Assembly (NCBI GenBank): GCA_964541635.1
Contig: CAZIQM010000022.1
Span: 1 to 17,745, forward strand
From: DALYDP01 sp964541635
Lineage (GTDB): Bacteria > Patescibacteriota > Gracilibacteria > Peribacterales > Peribacteraceae
Length of the DNA: 17,745 bases
Direction of reading: 5' to 3'
The notes under the pieces were generated by a model. The model worked only from the letters and a program-made list of their open reading frames with translations. It was not told the origin of the DNA and ran no database searches. How positions within the stretch are numbered: the stretch's first letter is position 1; each line of letters opens with the position of its first letter. A program made the translations under genes and the position numbers. This document shows, in pieces, positions 1 to 6,914 of the stretch.

Positions 1-596
1 GATTTGCCCTGCTGCGCGATGCCGAAGGGCAGGCGCATGCGGCTGGTCATGGCGACGTTCTTGAAGTTCACGAAGATGCCCTGGGCCGTTTCGGGGCGGA
101 GGTAGATGTCGGCGCCCTCGCCTTCGATGACGCCCTGCTGCGTCTTGAACATGAGGTTGAACTTCTTCGCGGGCGTCCAATCGCACTTGCCGCAGTTGGG
201 GCAGGCGATTTTCTCGGCCATGAGCATCGGCTGCACCTGGTCAAGCTTGAGCACGGCCGCCGCTTCCACGCCCAGTTTCTCCTCGATGAGTTTGTCGCCG
301 CGGAACCGCTGTTTGCACGCCTTGCAGTCGATGAGCGGGTCGGCGAAGTTGCCCACGTGGCCGCTGGCCTCCCAGGCCTTGGGGTTCATGAGGATCGCCG
401 CGTCGAGGCCCACCATGTCGGTGCGCTTGCGGACGAACTCCTTCCACCACAGCTGCTTGATGTTGTTTTTGAGCTCCACGCCGAGCGGGCCGTAGTCCCA
501 CGTGTTGGCGAGACCGCCGTAGATCTCCGATCCCGGGAACACGAAGCCCCTGCGCTTGCAGAGGGAGACGAGAGCATCGAGGGTCTGGGCTGGCAT
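1..596 (-). CDS. glyQS: Glycyl-tRNA synthetase, dimeric class II type (5' part, cut by window edge)
   Basis: This enzyme charges tRNA-Gly with glycine in the cytoplasm, using ATP. The minus strand reads 198 residues without a stop from the ATG at 596 to the window edge. It opens MPAQTLDALVSLCKRRGF and continues with GSEIYGGLANTWDYGPLGVELKNN (seen in parts), the hallmark N-terminus of the alpha2-type GlyRS. Further in are two cysteine pairs, CKAC near residue 95 and CPNC near residue 130, of the kind that bind zinc in this family. The class II motif 2 region, LRPETAQGIFVNF, lies near residue 170. Family members usually have about 450-500 residues, so more than half lies outside the window. The gene is divergent from the FAD oxidoreductase, with 62 bases between the two starts. 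No Shine-Dalgarno site precedes the ATG. Identity is very secure. Confidence 0.96.
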   Translation of the reverse strand, partial: MPAQTLDALVSLCKRRGFVFPGSEIYGGLANTWDYGPLGVELKNNIKQLWWKEFVRKRTDMVGLDAAILMNPKAWEASGHVGNFADPLIDCKACKQRFRGDKLIEEKLGVEAAAVLKLDQVQPMLMAEKIACPNCGKCDWTPAKKFNLMFKTQQGVIEGEGADIYLRPETAQGIFVNFKNVAMTSRMRLPFGIAQQGK

Positions 597-617
597 CGGG
601 GAGGGGAGAACGGCGGG

Positions 618-626
618 AGGATAGCA
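618..626 (-). promoter_or_regulatory. Putative extended -10 promoter of glyQS
   Basis: Read on the minus strand the site is TGCTATCCT, a TGN extension followed by a TATCCT hexamer. It lies 21 bases from the glyQS ATG, predicting a leader of about 15 bases. No convincing -35 is seen. This is the only first gene in the window whose -10 is not within 11 bases of the start. Confidence 0.4.
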
Positions 627-643
627 TGTTTGGACGGATCGCG

Positions 644-649
644 TAGACT
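644..649 (+). promoter_or_regulatory. Putative -10 box of the FAD oxidoreductase gene
   Basis: TAGACT ends 9 bases before the ATG at 659, so transcription should start around 656 and leave almost no leader. A -35 is not evident. The position argues against the in-frame TTG at 653 as start, because that codon would lie upstream of the predicted transcript. Confidence 0.45.
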
Positions 650-658
650 GTTTTGGCA

Positions 659-2299
659 ATGCAAAAGGTCGCGATCATCGCAGGCGCGGGCCCCGCCGGC
701 CTCACGGCGGCGTACGAATTGCTGAAACGCACGGACGTGAAGCCCGTCGTGTGCGAGTCGACCGACGCCATCGGCGGCATCGCGCAGACGTTCAACCACA
801 ACGGCAACCGCATCGACATCGGCGGGCACCGGTTCTTCAGCAAGGAGAAGCGCGTGATGGATTGGTGGTTCAACATCCTCCCGCCGCAGGGCGCGCCCGC
901 GCTGGACACCGCCGAAAAGAAGCATGACATCGATTACGCGACGGACGTCGTGATGACGTACCTGTGCCCCGAGGCGCTGCCGGACGGTTTCGATTCGACG
1001 ACGGTGACGCGGAAGGCGCCCGATCCGGAGAAGGAAGACGGCGTCATGCTCCAGCGTCCGCGCCTGAGCCGCATTTTCTACAAGAAGCATTTCTTCCCGT
1101 ACCCGCTCGGCATCACGCTGCTCATCGCGCGGCGGCTGGGGCTGTGGAACACGTTCCTCATCGGGTGCTCGTACATCAAGCGCCAAGTCTTTCCGCTGAA
1201 GGACGAAACCTACCTCGACGCGTTCTACAAGAACCGTTTCGGCGACCGCCTCTACCGCACGTTCTTCGAGGCGTACACCGAGAAGGTCTGGGGCGTGAAG
1301 GTCGGCGACATCCGCGCCGACTGGGGCGCGCAGCGCGTGAAGGGATTGTCGCTCAAGCGCGCGGTGGTCGATGCCGTGCAGGACCTCCTCTCGAGCGATT
1401 TCGAAAAAAAGCAGCGCGAACGCGAGACGAGCCTCATCACGCGGTTCTTCTACCCCAAGTACGGACCGGGCCACATGTGGGAGACGGTCGCCGCGCAGGT
1501 GAAGGAGTGCGGCGGCGAGGTGCGCATGAAGACGCGCGTGTCGGGCGTGCACGTCGAACACGGCGCGGTCGTGCGCGCCACGCTCGAGGACGTCGAGACC
1601 GGGAAGACGTCGGAGGTGGCGTGCGACTATTTCTTCTCCACGATGCCCATCAAGCACCTGGCCGGCATGATGACGCCCCGGCCGTCGCCCCGCGTCGTCG
1701 AGGTCGCCGAAGGGCTCCACTACCGCGACTTCCTCACCGTCGGCTTGCTCCTCCGGAAGCTGCACGTCGAGGAAAAGGGCGGGAAGCCCGCCGAGAGCGT
1801 GCCGGACAACTGGATTTACGTGCAGGACGCCGGCGTGCGCGTCGGGCGCATCCAGATTTTCAACAACTGGAGCCCGTATATGGTGGCGGATCCCGCGAAC
1901 ACGACGTGGATCGGCCTCGAGTACTTCGTGAACGAAGGAGGGGATTTGTGGATCATGGACGACAAGGACTTGATCGAGCTGGGCATGCGCGAGATGGAGG
2001 CGATCGGTTTCGCGAAGAAGGAAGACCTCCTCGACGCGTGCGTCCTCCGGATGCCGAAGGCGTATCCCGGTTACGTGGGCAGTTACGACCAATTGCACGT
2101 CGTGCGCGAGTTCGTGGAGACGATCCCGAACCTCTTCCTCATCGGCCGCAACGGCATGCACCGGTACAACAACCAGGACCACAGCATGCTCACGGCGATG
2201 CTCGCGGTCGACAACATCCTCGCGGGCCGCACGGACAAATCGAACCTGTGGGACGTGAACCTCGACATGGTGTACCACGAGGAGAAGAAGCCGTCGTAG
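659..2299 (+). CDS. NAD(P)/FAD-dependent oxidoreductase, UDP-galactopyranose mutase/HemY-like
   Basis: A 546-residue flavoprotein, probably soluble or peripheral. The N-terminus carries the dinucleotide-binding Rossmann motif GAGPAGL (G9-x-G-x-x-G14). It is followed by IGGIAQTF and IDIGGHRFFSK near residues 40-65, typical of the amine oxidase / UDP-galactopyranose mutase superfamily. The C-terminal FAD motif, LIGRNGMHRYNNQDHS, lies at about residues 494-509. Related genes are often annotated as protoporphyrinogen-oxidase-like and lie next to surface-glycan genes, as here. From that context I infer action on a nucleotide sugar or lipid-linked sugar, but the substrate cannot be read from sequence. 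An in-frame TTG at 653 would add two residues. I chose the ATG at 659 because it gives the usual MxKVxIIxAG start and lies downstream of the predicted transcription start. It converges on the minus-strand membrane gene with 24 bases between stops. Confidence 0.85.
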   Translation: MQKVAIIAGAGPAGLTAAYELLKRTDVKPVVCESTDAIGGIAQTFNHNGNRIDIGGHRFFSKEKRVMDWWFNILPPQGAPALDTAEKKHDIDYATDVVMTYLCPEALPDGFDSTTVTRKAPDPEKEDGVMLQRPRLSRIFYKKHFFPYPLGITLLIARRLGLWNTFLIGCSYIKRQVFPLKDETYLDAFYKNRFGDRLYRTFFEAYTEKVWGVKVGDIRADWGAQRVKGLSLKRAVVDAVQDLLSSDFEKKQRERETSLITRFFYPKYGPGHMWETVAAQVKECGGEVRMKTRVSGVHVEHGAVVRATLEDVETGKTSEVACDYFFSTMPIKHLAGMMTPRPSPRVVEVAEGLHYRDFLTVGLLLRKLHVEEKGGKPAESVPDNWIYVQDAGVRVGRIQIFNNWSPYMVADPANTTWIGLEYFVNEGGDLWIMDDKDLIELGMREMEAIGFAKKEDLLDACVLRMPKAYPGYVGSYDQLHVVREFVETIPNLFLIGRNGMHRYNNQDHSMLTAMLAVDNILAGRTDKSNLWDVNLDMVYHEEKKPS

Positions 2300-2323
2300 C
2301 CGCTGCGACGGAACCCGGTGGTT

Positions 2324-3634
2324 TCAGGGCTTCAAATAGGACCCGATGTAGTACCAGGTCGCGGCGATTTGGATGCAGGCGACGGGAAACACGATCCACG
2401 GGCGCTTGATGAGGGTGATGAGCAACGGGATCGCGAAAAGCAGGAGCGGCGTGCCCATGGCCACCATCAGGTCGAGATCGCGAGAGTATCCCCAGTCGAA
2501 ATTGAAGAGGAAGATGTACGCGAAGAAGCCCATCGTTCCCAAGGCGGTGAGCGCGTTGAACGGTTGTTCCGCAAAAGCCTTGTAGGCGTCGTGTCGCAGG
2601 GGCGAAAACGGAACGAGCCACGCGAGCGGCAAGGAGGCGCCCACGATGTTCGCGATTTCGAGGAAGTGTTTGTAGGAGAACGCGGTGAACCGTTCGTATC
2701 CTTGCAGCTCCCCGAAGAACCGGACGAAGAATCTGTCGTCCCCGCCGCAATCGATGTCACCGGGAATGACGTCGTACCCGAGGAGCGTCATCACGCCGAC
2801 GGACGACACGAAAAGGACCGCGATGCCGAAGAACCCGGTCACGCATTCCTGCACGGCGACGCTCCACTTTCGCCCGGGCGCCCGCCGAAGGATGACCATC
2901 GCCGGCAGCAGCGGGAGGAGGAACGCGTTCATGCCGTGGATCGCCGCTGCCAATCCCAGCATGCCCGCCGCGGGGAGCAGGCGGCCGCCGTCGTACCCGT
3001 TGCCCTTGGCGTCCATGTACCCGAACGCGAAGTAGAAAAACGCCATCAGCGCGGGGATGCTGACGCAGGTGTTCTCGATGAAGTCGTACAGGAACACGAT
3101 GTGGAAGACGGCGCCCGCGTAGAGCAGGATCCCCAGGAACGAGGCGGCTGTCCGGTCGGAGAAAAGTTTGTCGAGGATGCGGAAAAACACGAACGCGGAA
3201 AATCCGCCCGCGATCGGCGGAACGAATTGCAGGGGAATGCGCAGGAACGACGCGAGGAAATAGATGCCGTGCGCCAAGAGCGACGACAGGTGCACCTCGT
3301 GGCGCGTATCGTAGTACAGCTCCCTTGCCCATGTGTCCCCTTGGTTGTCGGGGCCGTCGAGCATGCAGTAGAGCGCGAACAGGATCCCCGCGGTGAACAC
3401 CCGCGACCACGTTTTCGTTTTGTCGTACGCCCATGTCGACCACGATAAGCCGTAGAACGCGAGCATCAGGAGGATGGTGATCGCGTCGCTCGGTTTGATC
3501 TTGCTCCGTATGTACCAGTGCTCGGAAACGCCCGAGAAGAGCACCACGAGCAGGAACAGTATCGCCGCGGGCACGACGAACCTCGCGATGGTCGTCCATC
3601 CGTACGCGTCACGCTGCCGCGCGCTTTTCGTCAT
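2324..3634 (-). CDS. Polytopic membrane protein of unknown function, possibly GT-C-like
   Basis: A 436-residue integral membrane protein. Hydrophobic segments start at residues 17-35 and 50-66 and recur to the C-terminus, with a short KP tail. The first larger loop (residues 92-115) is acidic and polar: DGPDNQGDTW, then YYDTRHEVH. Such a loop after TM2-TM3 is where GT-C enzymes keep their catalytic acids, but the classical DE pair of GT39 is absent. A second polar loop (residues 288-315) contains DIDCGGDDR. Near residue 380 the motif FDWGYSRDLDL precedes the last helices. I do not recognise a named family. It faces the glycosyltransferase run across a 69-base divergent promoter region, so a role in glycan assembly or lipid-linked sugar handling is plausible but unproven. 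The ATG at 3634 sits 7 bases after a -10-like TATCCT. Confidence 0.75.
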   Translation of the reverse strand: MTKSARQRDAYGWTTIARFVVPAAILFLLVVLFSGVSEHWYIRSKIKPSDAITILLMLAFYGLSWSTWAYDKTKTWSRVFTAGILFALYCMLDGPDNQGDTWARELYYDTRHEVHLSSLLAHGIYFLASFLRIPLQFVPPIAGGFSAFVFFRILDKLFSDRTAASFLGILLYAGAVFHIVFLYDFIENTCVSIPALMAFFYFAFGYMDAKGNGYDGGRLLPAAGMLGLAAAIHGMNAFLLPLLPAMVILRRAPGRKWSVAVQECVTGFFGIAVLFVSSVGVMTLLGYDVIPGDIDCGGDDRFFVRFFGELQGYERFTAFSYKHFLEIANIVGASLPLAWLVPFSPLRHDAYKAFAEQPFNALTALGTMGFFAYIFLFNFDWGYSRDLDLMVAMGTPLLLFAIPLLITLIKRPWIVFPVACIQIAATWYYIGSYLKP

Positions 3635-3641
3635 GGACCGA

Positions 3642-3671
3642 AGGATAAGGCATCCGTCTCGGTCTGGTCAC
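3642..3671 (-). promoter_or_regulatory. Putative promoter of the minus-strand membrane protein gene
   Basis: On the minus strand a GTGACC -35-like element (3671-3666) is followed, after 18 bases, by TATCCT (3647-3642). The hexamer ends 7 bases before the ATG at 3634, which predicts transcription starting on or next to the start codon. Its -35 overlaps that of the divergent promoter. Confidence 0.4.
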
Positions 3672-3693
3672 CAAATTCGGCTTGTTGTAGTTT
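3665..3693 (+). promoter_or_regulatory. Putative promoter of the glycosyltransferase operon
   Basis: TGGTCA (3665-3670), a 17-base spacer, then TAGTTT (3688-3693). The -10 ends 10 bases before the ATG at 3704, predicting a leader of only a few bases. The -35 lies inside the small inverted repeat TGGTCACCA (3665-3673), which it shares with the divergent promoter. Confidence 0.45.
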
Positions 3694-3703
3694 ATTCCAC
3701 GAC

Positions 3704-5473
3704 ATGTGGCGATATTTTCGAAAAGCGTCGTTCGGTTCGATGGTCGCCGCCCTCTTGTGCGCCGTGTGCGCGATCGTTTCGGCGTACGCCATCCTGAAAC
3801 CTCGCGTGCACCCGGTCGCGGTCGTGCGCAACGGCGACATCGTGCATATCGATTCGTGGGCCGATACCAATTTGCCGCTCGCCCACACGGACGAAGACGT
3901 GATCATCCACGTCTGGAGCCCGTTGCCGTTCGGCGCGTTGCAGCTGTACGTGGACGACTGCGTCCAGCGCGTGGCGGTGAACGGCAGGGGAGTGAAGGAC
4001 GACCGTTTCCCGTACTGCAACTGGCGCGATTACCTGACGGTCGACGTCCGGGGTTTCACGCACGTCGGATCCAACACCGTCACGGTCAAGCTGCACAATG
4101 ACAAAGGAGCGGGAAGTTTGCGCGCCGTCGCGGCCCAGGCGTCCGTCCTGTACCGCGCCATGCTCTCGCTGCTACTGCTCGCGATCGCCGCGTTCGGCGC
4201 TTGGTGGTTCGCGCGCGAAAAGGCAGCCGCCGCGCGCGTGACCGCCTGCTGGGTCGCGTTCGGTTCCATGCTGCGGGTGTATTACTCCGCGTACACCGAA
4301 TTCGACACCCGCGCGTACGATTGGGGAGGTCATCTGGAGTACATCCATTACATCGCCGACCATTGGATGCTCCCGGTGGGAAGTCAGGGGTGGGAGTTCC
4401 ACCAACAGCCCTTGTACTACCTGTTCGGGGGCGTCGTCCTGTCGATCACCCGGTTCCTGCACGCCGAGGATTTGTTCGTCAACGTGATGCATTTCTCATC
4501 GCTCGCCATGTCGATCGCGGCGCTGTGCGCCGTGGCGAAAATGGCGACGTTGCTTTTCCCCGAGCGCGAGAAGCATTCCGCCGTCGAGCGGTTCGCGTTC
4601 CTCGGCCTGTTCGCCACGCTCCCGGGGATCGTCATGCTCTCCACCCGCGTGAACAACGACGTACCCACCTTGCTGTTCGCGACGCTGTCGTTGGCATTCC
4701 TCGTCTCGTGGTGGAAGCACGGTTCGTTCGAGGCGTGGGCGGCCGCTTCGGGTTTCGTCGCCCTCGCGTTCCTGTCGAAGTCGAGCGCGCTTCCGTTGCT
4801 GGCGCCGTTCGCCCTCGCGTGGTTGCTTCGAAAGCAATCGGCCCGGACGCGCCTCGCGACCGCCGCGCTCCTCGGCTCGCTCGTGCTCGTCACGATCGGC
4901 GGCACGTACGTGGTGCGCGTGCTCATCCAAGGCCAGCACGAGCTCGTGCCCGTGTGGGTCACGTCGGGTTTGCGCGTGAAGAACTTCCCCGCGGCGTACT
5001 ACACCTTCAACCCGTGGCAGGTCCTCATGCATCCGTTCAACCATAACTGGATCGACGAGGAACGGAGGCAATACATGTGGGAGTACTTCTTCCGCTCCGC
5101 GTTCTTCGGCGAATGGGAGTTCCGTTCGTTGTTCGACGAAGGTTCGACCGTCACGTTGGCCTCGGCGTTGCTCCTGATCCCGTGTTTCCTGTGGGGGATC
5201 GTCCGTTCCGCGTGGAAGCCGGCGAAGGTTCACGCCTTGTTCTTCGTGTTGCTCGTCACCTCGCTCGCGGCGCTCGCCTGCTTCCGTTACATGCATCCGA
5301 ATAGCTCGAACCAGGAATTGCGATACGTGTCGTTCCTCGTCGTCCCGATCGGCTATTTCCTCGCGAAGGGAATGGCTTCTGTGCGGTACCGGCTCCCGTT
5401 CGCGGCCGTGGCGTCGGTGATGTTCGCGGCGTCGTCGGTGTTCCTTGTTCTCGTGGCAATGCACTCACAGTGA
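3704..5473 (+). CDS. GT-C (GT39-like) membrane glycosyltransferase with N-terminal extracytoplasmic beta domain
   Basis: A 589-residue membrane enzyme predicted to transfer a sugar from a polyprenyl-phosphate donor on the outer membrane face. TM1 lies at about residues 12-33. It is followed by a beta-rich, non-membrane stretch at about residues 36-150 with VDDC...VAVNG and later VGSNTVTVKL. This pattern recalls galactose-binding-like sandwich folds and includes C86 and C105. The membrane part follows. Its first catalytic-type loop holds D201, the GGHLEY segment (H210, E212) and GWEFHQQPLYYL (W230-H233), then TRVNNDVPT, all typical of GT39-like proteins. The gene starts at the ATG at 3704: longer in-frame extensions would overlap the divergent gene and its promoter. 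It is the first gene of the run and a clear paralogue of the gene at 8091. Acceptor and sugar are unknown. Confidence 0.85.
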   Translation: MWRYFRKASFGSMVAALLCAVCAIVSAYAILKPRVHPVAVVRNGDIVHIDSWADTNLPLAHTDEDVIIHVWSPLPFGALQLYVDDCVQRVAVNGRGVKDDRFPYCNWRDYLTVDVRGFTHVGSNTVTVKLHNDKGAGSLRAVAAQASVLYRAMLSLLLLAIAAFGAWWFAREKAAAARVTACWVAFGSMLRVYYSAYTEFDTRAYDWGGHLEYIHYIADHWMLPVGSQGWEFHQQPLYYLFGGVVLSITRFLHAEDLFVNVMHFSSLAMSIAALCAVAKMATLLFPEREKHSAVERFAFLGLFATLPGIVMLSTRVNNDVPTLLFATLSLAFLVSWWKHGSFEAWAAASGFVALAFLSKSSALPLLAPFALAWLLRKQSARTRLATAALLGSLVLVTIGGTYVVRVLIQGQHELVPVWVTSGLRVKNFPAAYYTFNPWQVLMHPFNHNWIDEERRQYMWEYFFRSAFFGEWEFRSLFDEGSTVTLASALLLIPCFLWGIVRSAWKPAKVHALFFVLLVTSLAALACFRYMHPNSSNQELRYVSFLVVPIGYFLAKGMASVRYRLPFAAVASVMFAASSVFLVLVAMHSQ

Positions 5474-5486
5474 CACCAGCAGCCCC

Positions 5487-6914
5487 ATGACACCCTTGCA
5501 AACCGGCGTGGCGCGATTACGGGCGTTTTCCGGGTCTCCCGCCGTCCCGATCGCGCTGGCCGCCGTGTTTTTCATCCTGCAGGCGCGCCATTTGCCATGG
5601 GCGGCGATGCCCGGGACGGACGAGGGCGTGTACGCGCAGATCGGCCGCCTCATGGTCTCGGGTTCCGTGCCGCACCGTGATTTCGCGTTCTACCACATGC
5701 CGCTGCTGCCCCTGCTGGCGGGCATCGGCGAGCGCATCACGACGATCACCGGCGTCAGGATGGCGTTCCTGTTCCTCAACGCGTTCGCCGTCGTCCCCCT
5801 CTACTACGCGATGCTGAGCGTTTGGAAGGACAGGTTCGCGGCCGCAGTCGCGGTGTTTTTCTATCTCACGTACCACGAGATGGTCCATCACGATTTCCGG
5901 TTCCTCGCGATCCGGCAGCTCGCGAACGACCTGCTGATCGCCTACGTCTTCCTCGGCACGGTCGGCCGCGGCTGGAAAAGGTCCGCGACGCTCCAAGCGG
6001 CGTGCGGATGCGCGTCCGGCTTGCTGTTCCTTCCCGCGATCGTGAACGTCGCATTCGCGTCGGTTTCCCTGGCATGGATGGTCCCCGCGGCGCGGAGGAA
6101 AGACGAGTTCGTTCGGTACGTCGCGATCGGCGCGTGCGCGCTGGTGCCGGCGATCCTGTGGCTCGCGCTCGTCCCGAACGCCTTCCAGCAGGTGGTGCTC
6201 GACCAGCTCCACCGTTCGAACGAATCGAAGCTGCTCCGCGTCGAGCACCTGCCCGACCTTTCGATGGACTTCAGGTTCTACGTCGTCGCGACGGCGGGGC
6301 TCGCGTGCGGGCTGTTCCGCCGTCCGTTGCGCCCCTTGGCCGCCGGGATGTTGGGGGTCGTGTCCGCGTCCCTTTTGCTTTCGTCGAATTTTTACCCTCA
6401 TTACCTCTCCGTCGCGGGCCCCGCGTTCGCGTACGGCATCTTCTGCGCGGCCGTCCTCGCCCGCGAGTTGTCGCGCGTCTTGCGTCGCCTGGCGACGCCG
6501 GTCTTCCTTCTTCTGGTCGGCGCGTTCGTCGCGTCGCATTCGTCGCTCGTGCTGCCCTCGCTGCTCTCGGAATGGAACGGCAATAAGCCCGACGAGTACG
6601 CCGAGATCGTGCGCTCGCTGCGCGGCGGGGGGAAAGTGCTGGCGATGCAGCCCGTGTATGCGGTATCCGCCCGGGTCGACATGGTCGACGAGCTGCTGCC
6701 GGCGTACACCCGCCCGCCGGTGGGATGGCGCAGGTTCAGCCAATCGGAGTACGAGGCAATGGCGGCGACCGCGTGTTCGATCCTGCTCGACGGGTCGTTG
6801 CGCGACGCCCTTCCCGCCGGCCTGGCCGAACAATGGCTGGTGCGGTACGCGAAAGTGGTCGAGAATTCCTGGGCGACCGTCCTGCGGACATCCAATCCTT
6901 CCTGCCCCGCATGA
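5487..6914 (+). CDS. GT39-family membrane glycosyltransferase
   Basis: A 475-residue polytopic enzyme. After TM1 (about residues 19-35) the first outer loop carries the GT39 catalytic-type acidic pair in GTDEGVYAQIG (D45, E46). PHRDF and YHMPLLPLL follow, the usual 'PH/HxPL' feature of ArnT/PMT_2-like enzymes that take sugars from polyprenyl phosphates. Hydrophobic segments continue to about residue 370. The last 100 residues form a soluble tail (YAEIVRSLRGGG, then VDMVDELLPAY) that should lie outside the membrane, as in other members with a small C-terminal domain. It begins 13 bases after the preceding stop. A longer TTG start at 5445 lies inside the upstream gene and is not needed. No Shine-Dalgarno site is seen, so translation may depend on coupling. 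Its stop overlaps the next start in ATGA. Confidence 0.85.
   Translation: MTPLQTGVARLRAFSGSPAVPIALAAVFFILQARHLPWAAMPGTDEGVYAQIGRLMVSGSVPHRDFAFYHMPLLPLLAGIGERITTITGVRMAFLFLNAFAVVPLYYAMLSVWKDRFAAAVAVFFYLTYHEMVHHDFRFLAIRQLANDLLIAYVFLGTVGRGWKRSATLQAACGCASGLLFLPAIVNVAFASVSLAWMVPAARRKDEFVRYVAIGACALVPAILWLALVPNAFQQVVLDQLHRSNESKLLRVEHLPDLSMDFRFYVVATAGLACGLFRRPLRPLAAGMLGVVSASLLLSSNFYPHYLSVAGPAFAYGIFCAAVLARELSRVLRRLATPVFLLLVGAFVASHSSLVLPSLLSEWNGNKPDEYAEIVRSLRGGGKVLAMQPVYAVSARVDMVDELLPAYTRPPVGWRRFSQSEYEAMAATACSILLDGSLRDALPAGLAEQWLVRYAKVVENSWATVLRTSNPSCPA

Noticed and set aside
386..2278. 630-codon open frame on the minus strand
   Set aside because: It lies antisense to the FAD oxidoreductase, is rich in His, Arg, Glu and Val, and has no recognisable domain. 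It is a GC-rich shadow of the real gene.
2300..2323. Possible bidirectional terminator between the convergent stops
   Set aside because: No stem followed by a T-run is present in the 24 bases or the adjoining coding ends.
3518..3703. Upstream in-frame extension of the first glycosyltransferase
   Set aside because: It would overlap the divergent membrane gene and include the promoter. The sequence is charged and lacks family similarity.
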